DNA of 64,000 nt from Otis tarda (taxonomy: Eukaryota; Chordata; Aves; Otidiformes; Otididae), in contig CM048552.1 in the NCBI GenBank assembly GCA_026413225.1, positions 26,649,001 through 26,713,000 on the forward strand, written 5' to 3'. A program made the position numbers and the translations under genes. Below the pieces are notes generated by a model that saw nothing but the letters and a program-made list of their open reading frames with translations, was not told the origin of the DNA and ran no database searches. Of this stretch, positions 20,171-32,200 are shown in pieces (positions within the stretch are counted from its first letter, which is position 1; every line of letters starts with the position of its first letter).

Positions 20171-20987
20171 TAAGGAAATAAACTAGCACCCAGAACAGAT
20201 ACGTTTAGAAACTGACACAAAACTACCTCCCTGATAACAAGGGGTGGTGGGACAGTGAAGCTGGAAAAAGTGAAACATTTATTCAAGAACAGAGATTCCA
20301 GAAATGAGAGAAGTATGTCAAAATGTTCATTATTTTCCTCAAAATTACTATCGAGAAAGAGTTTGCAGCAGAATATTGTTTCAAAATGAGTACCAGCATC
20401 TTATATGGACATGATGCAATCAGTGCATCTCTGAAAATGATAACTGTAAATGATAATGTTAACAGTATCAAGACAAAATTAAAAAACTTAAATGTTATTA
20501 CTCAAAGATGCAAAATTTGAGCAATACATCAGGAAGCGTGATATAAAAATATTCTTGTGTTCAAAATAAGAAACAATAGGCAAAGGTATGTCCTGTAGAT
20601 TGTTAATCATGAAGTCCTGAGAAGAAGTAATGGGAAATGGATAGGAAATCTGACACAGTCATACGGTTGTGGAGACTTCTATCCTGCTTCACAGAGGTGA
20701 GAGGCAATTGGTTAGGCTTTGTGTAGTACGACACATGTCAAGCCAGTCAACAACTGCTGTAATCACTAGAAAATAAACTGCTAGAGTACAGTGCAGGTGA
20801 AAACTTAGAAAGACAGATAGCAGGATAAAGAACTTTCTGAAATGTCTCTGTGGACTTAAGTCTCAAAACACTCTTGGGAAAGTGAATGGCGATACTCTTT
20901 TATTCAGACAACAGCTACATATAACGAAGACATTTAGAGCAGCTAAAATCCACCTTCCAACTCCCAGCCCTAGGACTGTTATATTTT
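20171..20987. other. Unique AT-rich DNA
   Basis: Short overlapping frames occur on both strands near 20283-20520. There is no similarity and no repeat recognised. Confidence 0.5.
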
Positions 20988-21443
20988 ATAGAATCATAGA
21001 ATAGTTAGAGTTGGAAAGGACCTTTAAAGGTCATCTAGTCCAACTCCCCTGCAAGAAGCAGGGACATCTCCAACCAGATCAGGTTGCTCAGAGCCTCATC
21101 CAGCCTGGCCTTGAACGTTTCCAGGAATGGGGCATCCACCACCTTTCTGGGCAATCTGTTCCAGTGTTCTACCACCCTCATTGTAAAAATTTTTTTTCTT
21201 TATATCTAATCTGAATCTACGTCCCTCTATTTTAAAACCATTACCCCTTGTTTTATTACAACAGGGCCTACTGAAGAGTTTTTCCCCATCTTTTCTGTAG
21301 GCTCTCTTTAGGTATTGGAAGGCCGCAGTAAAGTGTCCCTGGAGCCTTGTCTTCTCCAGTCTGAACAGTCCCAACTCTCTCAGCCTGTCCTCATACAAGA
21401 GGTGCTCCAGCCCTCTAATTAGCTTCATGGCCCTCCTCTGGAC
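20988..21443 (-). mobile_element. CR1 LINE 3' end, antisense, 5'-truncated
   Basis: On the plus strand it begins with the reverse-complement tail ATAGAATCATAGAATAG and the conserved GGAAAGGACCTTTAAAGGTC. It then runs into the reversed C-terminus of ORF2. A minus-strand frame (21096-21428) reads [20 protein letters not shown]. It is cut off at about 21443 after GGCCCTCCTCTGGACC. No RT catalytic part is present. Confidence 0.9.
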
Positions 21444-22059
21444 CTATATTAATGAGTCACTGGATAGAATAAGAAAAAAGCTTAGGTAGTAGTTAGGATC
21501 CACAGTTCACTACCCCTTTGAGCGAATTTGAATTACTTGTTTACCAACTCATAATATCTATGGCTCTGTGAATTTTAAATTTATTTATTTGCTCATGATA
21601 TTGCAAAGGAAAAATCATGTTTCATCCTTTATCATAGCCATAGGACAGGATGGAATATTGGATTTTCTCTCCTGGGAGAAAAAGCTGAGTTTACTGTTTT
21701 TTTAGGGGGATGAACTAGCCACAATATGGCTGATACCATACAAACGATTTCTATGGAAAGCACTGGCTGCAATTGCATCCATATTTACTACTCGTGCTCA
21801 AGGAATATTCAATCTAATTCTGCTCAGGTTTAGATGTGAGGTAAATTGTCGTGCTGTGCACAGAGGGTTGATTCTCAGTATTCACTTGGGGAGCTTGGAG
21901 CTGATGGCAGCTGAACAGACGTTTTCTGGTTTGCAGTTTATCATTGCAATTACATTTTAAAAGTCATATTGTGTGTAACCTTTAGTGAAAATTACCTTTC
22001 ACTTACCTTCTCCTACATATAAACTGTTTAAAGTTGCCTGCAATCAACAGAGTTCACCA
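21444..22059. other. Unique DNA
   Basis: No gene or element recognised. Confidence 0.5.
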
Positions 22060-22585
22060 GTCTTGATGTAAGATTGCTGTTGCGCTAATAAATTCAGTTA
22101 GGACAACTGTGTTTGTGTGCCTGTCTGTACTAGCAACTGGAGTGGGGCAGTGGCTTTGGGGTCCCATATGTCCAGCTGCCAGGAACTGGAAAGACTGTGA
22201 TCCAGGGGCAGCTACTGGGCAGACTGAGTAAACGCAGCTGCTGGAGGGACCTGCATTGTACATGTATATATATTTCTCACTGCTGAGTCTCCATCCTGTC
22301 CAATGAGAGAGGAGAGCAGGATTAGGCTGTTGGTGCTCCCTGTGTTCATGTGCATGCTCTGTGCATCTGTCTGACCTGTGGTTGACCATGTATATGTATA
22401 TACGTATGTATCTATGTATGTATATGTGTATTTATATGTTCTGTGTGTGCACCTGCTGGGAACACATCTTCAGCCTTGCCACTGTTTGGACCTGGGGACA
22501 CAGAGTGGACATCACCTTGCCGCTCAGGCTATAGGAACCAACGCGATATATGGTCCTCTAAGAGTTCTCAAAGGTGAAAATCCTC
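22060..22585 (+). repeat. Unidentified dispersed repeat, copy B
   Basis: Shares ordered blocks with copy A at 15876-16215: GCAACTGGAGTGGG (22133-22146), TTGGGGTCCCATATG, CCAGGAACTG, GATCCAGGGGCAGCTACTGG (22199-22218), GCTGCTGGAGGGACC, CTCCATCCTGTCC, and a GT/TATG-rich stretch (22385-22445). A possible poly(A) signal AATAAA is at 22087-22092. The copy extends further 3' than copy A (22460-22580, including ACCAACGCGATATATGG). It ends where the next solo LTR inserted. No coding similarity is recognised. Confidence 0.6.
22385..22445. repeat. TATG/TG-rich simple repeat
   Basis: Imperfect TATG and TGTA units inside copy B. The equivalent place in copy A (16141-16190) is also GT-rich, so the microsatellite belongs to the repeat family. 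Confidence 0.7.
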
Positions 22586-23007
22586 TGTGTTGGTTTGTTT
22601 AGTGAGGGGGGGCTATGGTGGCAGGTTCTGCAAGAACCTGCTAGAAGTTTCCGCTTTGTCCAGTGGACTTGACTGGGCAGAGGGCAGACCCACTGCTGGC
22701 CAGGGCCGAGCCAATTGGTGTCGGAATGTTCAGTGATAACGCCTCTGCGATAACATAGGGGAAGAGTGGGGAGGAGTTGTTTTTGTTTTCTTCCTCCTTA
22801 TCCTGCTTTGGTTTTATTGATAATAAGTAAATAGTTTTCCCCAAGTCGAGTCTATTTTGCCTGTAATAGCAACTTCAATGATCTCTCCCTGTCCTTATCT
22901 CAAACCTCGAGCCTTTTTGTTATATTATCTCTCCTCGATTCCCTCGGAGGGTGGGGAGTGAGTGAGACACTGCGTAGCTTGGTCCCAAGCAGGGTTAAAC
23001 TACAACA
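22586..23007 (+). mobile_element. Solo LTR, ERVL-like family, short copy
   Basis: A 422-bp LTR on the plus strand from TGTGTTGGTTTGTTTAGTG to AAACTACAACA. The flanks TCCTC (22581-22585) and TCCAC (23008-23012) match at four of five bases, consistent with a 5-bp target duplication carrying one later change. It has the family block in sense form (CAAGTCGAGTCTATTTTGCC, 22842-22861) and a poly(A) region with AATAAG at 22822-22827 in place of AATAAA. It lacks the G-rich tandem block of the long copies and joins U3 directly to the R region. No internal genes. Confidence 0.82.
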
Positions 23008-26000
23008 TCCACTTAAAAGCTCCCTGAAAAAAAAAGACAAAAGAAAAATATTGTAATGAAATAATGTTGTTTATTGCTTGTTTGTTTAAATTGTTTTTCT
23101 TTTTAATAAGTCAGTTAATTGTGGTTACATTGCTCGTCTAACCGTGGTGTCCCCTAAGGCAAAGAAAAGAACTTAATGTAGCTAAAATAATAGCACCTCA
23201 ACCCTGCATTTGCATTAACAGAGAGCTGTAAAAATTTATTTCGTTCCTTATTTTTCTAGACTAGTAATTTTTAGAACCAAATATTACTTGGCACCCAACA
23301 AAAACATATCATATGTTTCTTTCAAACCCATCATAAAGACCGTCTGTGCCTTTATAATGCAAGGAGGGAGAGAAACAGTCCTTCATTTAATTCGTTTTTC
23401 AGCTGCATAAGTTGGTTTGACTTGTAGTGATTTTTTCATTGAATGAGAAAACCAATAGCTTCTCTTTTATTTGAATTGTGCTAATGAAAATTAGATTTTG
23501 CTAAATTTTCCCTGCCATTTTTTTTCTAAATTGTACAGAATTAATAGAATTCAAATAAATGTCAGATAATTTGCTAGTCTATTTCTACTATTTTGAAATA
23601 TATTGAATGAATATGTATCATTTGATCTTTATTTTTTTTCACAGTAGGTGAAGGAAAATTCTTAATGATCTGTCACACTGCAGTTGAAATATTGCCGGTC
23701 ACTTTAATCATTCATACCAACATTTTAATTTGTACATACTATGATCACAATAGATTATATGAGAAGCAAACTCATAAACAACTTGGAAGCCCCAGAGAAC
23801 CACTGCTGTAACAAGAACTCAAGGAAGCATGTATTATTACAGTAGCAGGTACATTCAAATTAAATCGGTGTTTGGTACACAGTGACCTCTTCACAGAGTT
23901 ACATCAACAAGGGCTGATGATGTCAAAACAGTCTGGAGAAACTGAGAACTTACCTGAAAGGAAGTTCTTAAAACCGTCCCACATGTATTTTGTTTACTTC
24001 TGCAAACTATTGCCAAGGGCTTTTGACAGATTCAGAAAGATACAGCCTTCAAGGATTTCTAGATTCTTTGCCAACAAAATCATTGAGGTAGGCTCAAAAT
24101 GCCAGTCTTGGCTCACTCCAAATTCGGCCTGAGAAATGAAGTGTTAGCAAGACCTTCCTTTATGAAGCCTATTTAGTGGATCAATTCCTATCTATAAAAA
24201 TGCTCTTAAGTACCTTTTCACATCACCTTATCAAATGCTTTCTCTAAGGGAAGTTATCATTGCTCCCTACTGATATTTTTTTTCTGGATGATTGTCACCA
24301 GTATAGAAGATGGGCTACTCAGAACAAGCTGGTTGTAGGGACAAGCAACCACAATAATTACTGGAATCCCTTGTATTAAAGTAGTTCAGATTGTACAAAC
24401 TACCAAAAATGGTTGAATGAGGGAATAAATCCAGAGGTCCACTCAATAATGCTGCAAGAGTAACACCTGCTCTAGACCTTTGGCTGCCTCTGTTTTACTG
24501 AAGGCTAAAGGCCTGGTTTTGCCATTATATACCAGTGGTAGGTCTTAAATTATTTCCATTCCCCTTTCTGCAAACAGTTGGGTTGGGGTTTTTTTTGGGG
24601 TTTTTTTTTTGGTTTTTTTTTTCCCCAGAGTCTACATCACACACTGTGGGTTTTGTTTTTCACATTACTTAATATCATCTTGTGTAGCAGAGGATGAGCC
24701 TGTTGTAGGCATCAAGTGCTCATGAAATAAGAATCAGCACAAATACTTTCAGGAACAAATGAGTGACTGGAAGAAAAGAAATTAAGAATGAAAAATGAAA
24801 ATCAGAGAAAAAGGATAAAAATACCTGACATATGGGGCAAAAGAGGAAAAAGGAGAAAACCAAGGATAGCTAAAAGGATTTTTTTCCTTTTTTTTTTTTT
24901 AAAGACACTTTTAAAACAACGTATGTTCCCATGCATACTTTAAAGGCTGCCTTCTGAGAATTGTAGCTTCTTTGAGCTTCTTTGCCACACCCTGAACTTG
25001 CCAGTTCTTTCCATTTAGACCACAGAGAATTGAAAGGGGAAAAATTTTTGTCTCTTTTTAGTGATGGCACTGGGTGCATCTGTGTAGCAATTTAGGATGC
25101 CAGAGACATTATTTTCAGCTGTAGGGTTTTCTTATGTCTATACTGGAGTACTGCAGCACTAACTCAAGGGCACCAATGAGGTACTCCGAATGGTTTCCCC
25201 CTTGGTGAAATAAGAAAGCAGATCACTGAGGTACCAAGTGAATCCAAGGTCCTCCAAGAGTTAGGCATCAGTTAATGCATAAATGTCATTGCTAGTAAAG
25301 ACACAGTGTGGACAAAAAATCCTAAAACCATAACAGATTTTGCCAAATCAGCCCCTAGTCCTCCTCACTAGATTTCTAATAAGTCAGTAATGTAGATTCA
25401 CCAATTTAGAGTCCAGTGTTGGCAAGGTCTCTATCTGTTTATTACCTCTGCACTATTATTAAATAGTAAATATAGATTCATTGAGGTTTAAAAAGTTACT
25501 ATGCTACATCAGAAAGTTTTTTCAAAGAAGAGAAGACTCAGTCATCTTAGCAGTATCAATAGCCTAGTGATTAGACTTTATGAGGGATGTCATAAATCCA
25601 GATCCAGTTATGGATGAGGCAATGCTGGGACCTGATTACAGATTTTCCGTATTCTATAAAGTGCCTAGCCATTAAACTTCTGGAAGTCTATTCTTTGAAT
25701 TCCCTCAGAAACTGAGAAAATTTTGTTAGGGAAAATGTGACTAAAACCCAAAAATTCCAGTGAGAAATTTCACCAGCAGGTATTTGACTTATTCTTAGTT
25801 TCCTCAGTGGCTGAAACCCCAAAACCTAGGCTTAACCTGAAAATGTATTTATTAATTCTTCATAGTCAATGTAAATTCCAGTTGCTTTTCGTGTTACTTT
25901 CATCACTTAAGAGTATTAGCATATTCTGATTTTTCAGGAGAAATTGCTACATAGTTATCTTTCCTTGGTTCAAAAATCTAATATTATTCTTATATACTGT

Positions 26001-26573
26001 ATACATGTACCTAATTTACTTTTTTTGGCTCATCTGAGCAGTTCATGATCCCATTGAATCACAGCTTATTGTTCATAAACAAACCTTAATTGCCTCATTT
26101 TTCAAGCCATTACTCAGTATTGTATTTGAACTAGAGATGTTAGTAGATACCCATCTTATGTATTTTGTTCAGCTGCCCTCTCTGAAAAAAAAAAAATTCT
26201 TAACTCATTTACATTTTGTATTTTATACAAATCTGAACAAGTATTTTTGAAAAAAATCTGTGAACGTTTGAGTTTTTTCCTTACCTGTTGAGAAAGAATT
26301 TTCTCAGTGAACACCACCACCTTACTATTGTCTAATTTCAATGGGTGTGTCAAAAGTTACACACAGCCACAATAAACTCATTTTTTTATTGATATAGATC
26401 TAATGTATTAATTACATCTGTAAATAAAATACAGTAAATCTACTTCAAAACAATTTTCTTTTATTCGTATATATTTAAAGAAATCAAGCAGATAATTGGT
26501 AATTGAGTTTTTAATCTCCCAGAATTCCCAGATGAGGCTTGGTGCACCTTCAAGAAGAGATTTTGTACCCACT
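23008..26573. other. Unique AT-rich DNA, no gene recognised
   Basis: Contains a G/T-run tract (24578-24622). The open frame at 23872-24132 has no recognised family, and I do not call it a gene. A poly(A) run lies at 26185-26197. Confidence 0.45.
24578..24622 (+). repeat. G/T-run low-complexity tract
   Basis: GGGTTGGGG, T8, GGGG, T10, GG, T10: a strand-asymmetric tract with three G-runs of three or more plus a GG. It could form a weak two-layer G-quadruplex, or be a decayed LINE or processed-RNA tail. Confidence 0.6.
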
Positions 26574-27378
26574 TGTGCGGGGTAGCCGTGCCCAGGTGCT
26601 GGCAGCAGGGGCTGCAGGGCAGCCTCTGTGAGGAGAGGCTGGGGCTGCCCCGTGTCAGACACAGACAGACCAGCTCCAGCCAACCCAGAGCAGGGCACAG
26701 CTAAGCCTAGCAGCCAAGATGTCGGCACCTCTGGGAAAACATGTTTGAGAAGGGGCAAAATACCACATAGAAGTAGGAGGAGGGAACAGAAGTAGTGCGA
26801 AACAACAGAACACTGAAGCCAAAGGAAGGGGAGGAAGAATCACTTCATGGTAGACTTCATGGTAGACCAGATATTCCCTGCCACCCATGCTGGAGAAGGT
26901 TTTCCTAAAGCACTACAGTGCATGGAAGCACTACTACTGGAGCAGCGGTGTGAAAAGAAGGGAATGGCAAAGACAAACTGCAAAATGCTGACCATATGGT
27001 GCCCTTCCCCATTTCGTTTGTTGTTTCGCTTACTGAAGGGACTGAGTGTAATCTGCAGTGATAAACAGAGGCGTCTGGAGTGAAGGTGTGTAGTTAAGCC
27101 TGGGTATGAGGGGAGGAAAGGGTTTGTTTCAATGTTTGTGTTTTTGTTTCCCACTACTTGAATCAGTAATTAAGTATTTACTTTAACTGAGAATAAATTA
27201 AGTTAATTTTCCCAAGATAATTTTTTTTTTTTTTGCCCACAACAGTAATTGGTAAGCAGTTTTCTTGTCTTTATCTTGACCTATGAACTTTCTCATCCTA
27301 TTCTTCCTATTTTCCCTATATGACATAAGCAAGACGCTAGGTGGGAGTTTGTCTGCTAGCCCAGACTAACCCACTACA
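26574..27378 (+). mobile_element. Solo LTR, ERVL-like family, sense, eroded
   Basis: An 805-bp LTR on the plus strand from TGTGCGGGGTAGCC to AACCCACTACA. Family words occur in order: GGAGAGGCTGGGGCTGCC (26632-26649), CACCTCTGGGAAAACATG (26725-26742), a reduced G-rich block with CACCCATGCTGGAGAAGG, and AATAAA at 27192-27197, with TTTTCCC following. The flanks CCACT/CCAAG agree at only three of five bases, so a target duplication is only hinted at. It has few CpG and several indels, comparable in age to the 3.8 kb copy. No internal genes. Confidence 0.8.
27192..27197 (+). terminator. Poly(A) signal in LTR
   Basis: AATAAA lies at the position where the other members of this LTR family carry theirs, just before the TTTTCCC motif. 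Confidence 0.6.
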
Positions 27379-28742
27379 CCAAGTTATACGCCTGAGCAAG
27401 AGAGTACAGAGTCAATAGCTGCAAGTTGTTTTACATAAGGGAGGAGGTAAAACTTTAGGCTGGAGAATACGCCTGCCTTCATTACCCTGGAGGAACCCCA
27501 TTCCACTACCTCAAATCCCATCTATCCCCATCAGATCACTGAAGATTGTCTTCCCTCCCACGACTGTCAGTGGCTGCCTTTAGCATCAAAAAGCAGATGG
27601 TGTAGCCAGGAGAGGTGGAAACATGACATTGTGCAGAAATATTTTGCATATTTGGCTTCTGGGACTGGACAGATTTAAAAGTCCGTGCATCATCTACATT
27701 CAAAATCAGATCTCCCCAACCCCCCAGACATAATGGACACATCAGTTCATGTCAAAATACCATACTGTAACAGAAAATACAGCCCGAAGGCTTAGGCTTG
27801 TCCTTTAAGAAAACTCGCAGAAAGAAATTTTCCTATTTATTGTTTTCAGAATCTTTTACATACACATTTCCCATTTTTCAGCCTCAATATAAATAGCTTT
27901 TTTTTTTGCTGCCGATGTCCTACCAAAATCTTTACATTTAGATGTATATTTTTGCTCAAAAGGGCACCTTGGCTTACTTCACTGATTCTTAGAGTACTGA
28001 GATCACTGCAAGTGTCATAACACGGAGTGTAAGTTGTTGTGATTTCAATGGCTGTTTTATATGTAATTTAAAACAGTCCATGGTAACTGTAAGTTCTTCA
28101 AACATTCTGTATAGTCCTTCTGATTATTTCAGTATGTAAATTTTCAACAGCTTTCTCAAAACAGCTCACTAGAGTCTCAATGAAATCAAGACAAATAAAT
28201 GTCTTTTTCAACGATGGAATTTAGAGCTGTGAAGGGACATAGTAATTTACTAGGTTTGTTGTACATTTATTTATGGTTCTATGAAGCTTTCACCTAATTT
28301 AATATTGACTTTAATCACATCTGAAAGATAATTTCTTTGGAGGTTGTGTTGAAGAAGAAAAGATAGATGCTGTACACAAGATCAAGTTCAGCGGTAGCTT
28401 AAATAATGGAGTTAATATATGTATTCTAGTGAAATAACTTATTTTACACCAATACAACTGTTACTGGACTAGCTAAGCAAGTGTAATTCACCAAAATTTG
28501 GTGCTCTATGAGTAATAAATAGAATTTTGTTGAATGTAGATGCCACTGAATCTCATAGACCCTGCACTTGCTTGTAATAGTTATCAGTTTAAGATTGCAG
28601 GGTCATGTTAACTCTTTCGTATTATTTTTTTTCTCTTTTCCCCAGTATAATTGGTTCAATACTTTGTCCTTGCAGTGTGAAATTCATACAGAAATCAGGT
28701 GTAGCTGATACAATATACACAGACATAGACATCAAAGAAATA
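27379..28742. other. Unique AT-rich DNA
   Basis: No gene or element recognised. Confidence 0.5.
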
Positions 28743-29050
28743 TTAGAATGGTGATTGTTTTCCAGTTCAACCTCTCTGTTGAAGCAAATCTATCACTACA
28801 TGAGGTCAGGTTGACTATGGCTTTTTGACTAGTTGATTTTTGAAAGTGGCTGTGAATGGAGATTACTCAGCCTTTCTAGATGACTTATTGAGTTTCCATT
28901 AGTCTCCTAGACATTTTTTTTTCCCTGTATGTGCAGTCTGAACATCCCAACTTTCTGTTTGGAGCCATTTCTCCTTGTTAGATCATCTGGAACTACCAAG
29001 AACAGTTTGATTCCACCACCTCTGTAAATTCCCCTCAAGTAATTGGACGT
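28743..29050 (-). mobile_element. Old CR1 3' end fragment, antisense
   Basis: A decayed antisense CR1 3' region. GAATGGTGATTG at 28746 is followed by text matching the old CR1 order: GTGGCTGTGAATGGAGATTAC, GCAGTCTGAACATCCCAACTT and CATTTCTCCTTGTTAGATC. It is much more diverged than the fragment that follows. Confidence 0.5.
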
Positions 29051-29070
29051 TGTTCAAGGTCAGGTTGGAT

Positions 29071-29264
29071 TATTTGGAAAGGACCTTTAAAGATCATCTA
29101 GTCCAGTCCCCCTGCAAGGAGCAGGGACATCTCTGACCAGATCAGGTTGCTCAGAGCCATGTGCAACCTTGGCTTGAATGTTTCCAGGGATGGGGCATCT
29201 ACCAGTTCCCTGGGCAACCTGTTTCAGTGTTTCACCACCCTCATTGTAAAAAAGAAGATTAAAG
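29071..29264 (-). mobile_element. CR1 3' end fragment, antisense
   Basis: The plus strand reads TTTGGAAAGGACCTTTAAAG, then GGAGCAGGGACATCTCTGACC and CACCACCCTCATTGTAAAAA. This is the same subfamily and order as the 8.3 and 21.0 kb copies. The terminal tail repeat is missing and no coding part remains. Confidence 0.88.
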
Positions 29265-32200
29265 ATTATATGTAGTAAGAAATATCCCCCATACGGTGTA
29301 TTAAAAGTACATTAATATTTCATAATCAAGCGTGCTCAGATTAAGCAAAACTAAAATAGTTGTTCAGACAACCTTAATTCTCTTCCCTTGGAAAGATGAA
29401 TTATAATGGTTTATGTGACGAGACGTAAGAAATTTATAGCAGAACCATCCATCTGGGGATTTAATGGGAAGGGGGAAATGGCTGTTTGTAAAGAGTGTGT
29501 AGAGCCTGGCACAGTGTTTGCATCTGAGTTCTCTGGAATTGGTTAGTTTTGATAGATTTTAATATTTTTGTTTAATTAACATTTATATTTTAATACTATT
29601 AAAAATTACGAAAATTATTACTCCTTTCATTGAATTTTCAACATTACTGAAGAGTTTATTTTTTTTTAACTGGGAAAAAATGTGGACTCCTTTACCTTCT
29701 TTTTTACGTCCCTCCCAATTGCCCTTAGCTAGTATAAAGCTCTCCAGGGAGTAACTCCTACATCTAAAATAGTTCAACGTCTTCCCTGAGAAATGGAATG
29801 AATAGGATACTTGTCATCCTAGAAACTTTTCTATTCACAGCTGTGCTAGAGGTGCCCTTGCACAAACTTTTCATCCTCAGTGTCAATATACTTAGTCATT
29901 CTTCTACCCACTGTTGCAAGATCCAAGCTACTTTTTAATGGATTATGCTTCCAACTTCTTAATAGAGTCTTTGTTCAAAAATAATGTGCTATGAAGTACT
30001 TAGGGCAGTAAGTGGAAGATCCAACAATAGGATTTACCTTAACCAATAATCTCAAAGAATGTAGTTTCTAGTTCTCATACTTCTTTGTGTTTTGACAAAC
30101 ATATACTTTAGCATATACGCGTTACTGAAGTGGTAATTAGTATGCAGTTAGCTCCCGTGTTTGAGAGTGGAATTAAAAATCTTTTGAGTAAATGGAAATT
30201 ATATCATTAATTTCAATGGACAAAGAGACAGTTTTTGTAGAGAGAGGAAAAAGCCTAGCCTGACAAAAGTAATAAAAATTTAAAGAAATCCTGTGTGCTT
30301 GTTATGCTTTTTCTACTAGACAGACAGAAGTAATTTCAACTGCTGTCAATTTGGCACTTTGTAGTGGCTTTTTGTTCACTTCTGGGAAGCAAAAATAAAG
30401 AAATATGTTTTAATGAGTGTCTGTTATGCTGTTAAACTAGAGATAGTAATCTGTGCATGGAATTTGTATTATTTTGGTAATGGTCATCATTTAAGTTCTG
30501 TTATTCACCACCTTTCTGTGTGTTGCTTCTGTAAGTATTTTTGACATGTGTCCAAGAGGAATATGTTCTGGATATTCCCCTAAAACCAAATCAAAGTTAA
30601 ATTTCCATTAAAGAGAATTAAATACAAGTTAATAAAAAACCATCCAAAACCAAAAACCAAAACACTTTAGCCCCTTCCAGCAGAACATGTAGTTATGATG
30701 CATCTAGAAAAGGAATAAGTATCTAATTGTCCAGATCATTGCTAAGGAATCCACACATACAGTGGCTCTGCTACTACAAGAAAAAATAGCATGCACTGGA
30801 ATTATTTTCTTCATGAAGCTGTAACACTAAACTGAGGTCTGATGTTGTTTGAAGGAGTAGGAAGAAACCTGATACTTACAGTGTATTCAGATAGTAATGA
30901 CAGAGGTATTTCATTCAAAAGATATTGCTTGTGCAAAATGTAAAGTAAAAAACTTTGAAAACCGCTGTACAAAAAATTGATGGTATACATTTACCACGAA
31001 ATTTTGACTATTATAATGCTAAATACACTTTGTCAATGCATACCTCATCAAGATGACCTGTGCAAACTCAAACACAGGATCCCGTGTGTTTTTACTTTGA
31101 ATAGGGCTGAGCATCTGTAGACACATAGACACCATCCTGGGCTGCAAAGCCACTATCAAGCACCTCTTCCCAAAAGGATGGGACTCTGTACTTTAGCCAT
31201 CTACATCCTGACCCCATGTCCTCTCATGCCAGCTCTCCCATGAAGTGGGAAGTAGTTCTTTCCTGCTTCCAGAGCTCCATCAAAACAACGATTCTGAAGA
31301 TATATATATTTTTTTAATACTTTCAGGGACAAGACAACAATGAAGTCAAGATAAGAACACAGTAGTCAAAAGATTTCTAAACAAGCACAGATAACTTACA
31401 CATAAGCCCAGGAAGTACATAGCCTTAGGCTTTTGGAAAAGCAACGAAATCTTCTACTCAAAACCCAAACTCAAAACATGTACATTTCTTTAAGTTTTAT
31501 TCAGTCCTTTCAAGACCTTAGGGCCTATGCAGATCCCTTCCTCTTGCTTCTGCTCTCTTTTCTCTTTATAAGTATTAGTGTGAAGGCTTTCCTTTTGTCA
31601 AGTTCTGGATTCCTCAGTCAGCTAATATTTTGAAAGACTTGAAAGACTTCAAATCCTTCAGCAGGTGTTCTGTTAATTCCTTATAATCTTTCCTGGGATA
31701 ACTGTGTCTTTAGCTTTCAGCTTAGTCATTGAGAGAAGAGGCTGCCATTTCACAGGTAACAATATCATTCTGTTATTATCTCTCTGCTAATAATCTCTTC
31801 CAACCTCAAAGAAAAGTAACAAAGAAGCAAACAACATAAGTGGAAATCCTTCTACACACCATATGAAAACATTTAATACACAAAAAGCACCCATCAAGCA
31901 AAATGAAATATAAAAATAGATGTATATATTACAACCAGTCATGTATAATCTAAGTAGAAAATGTAATAGGATGTAAGTTCTCAGTTATAACAAAACAATT
32001 TTCTAATACACTTCTGAATCAGGAAAACAGAGATATCAAGCCTTCTACCACACTTGCTCTAAGAAAACTAAAAGGTAAACCATAGAGGAAGAAAAAGCTT
32101 TTAGGTTTATGATGCCTCTATCACATTGCTTAACAGAGTGTAATACAAACTGAATTCATACTTCACCCATTATATAAATGACATTTCTAAAATTTTAAAT

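Noticed and set aside
23872..24132. 86-codon frame in unique DNA that might be an exon
   Set aside because: No family is recognised, and neither splice-site context nor neighbouring exons could be established. Left unannotated pending cross-species comparison.
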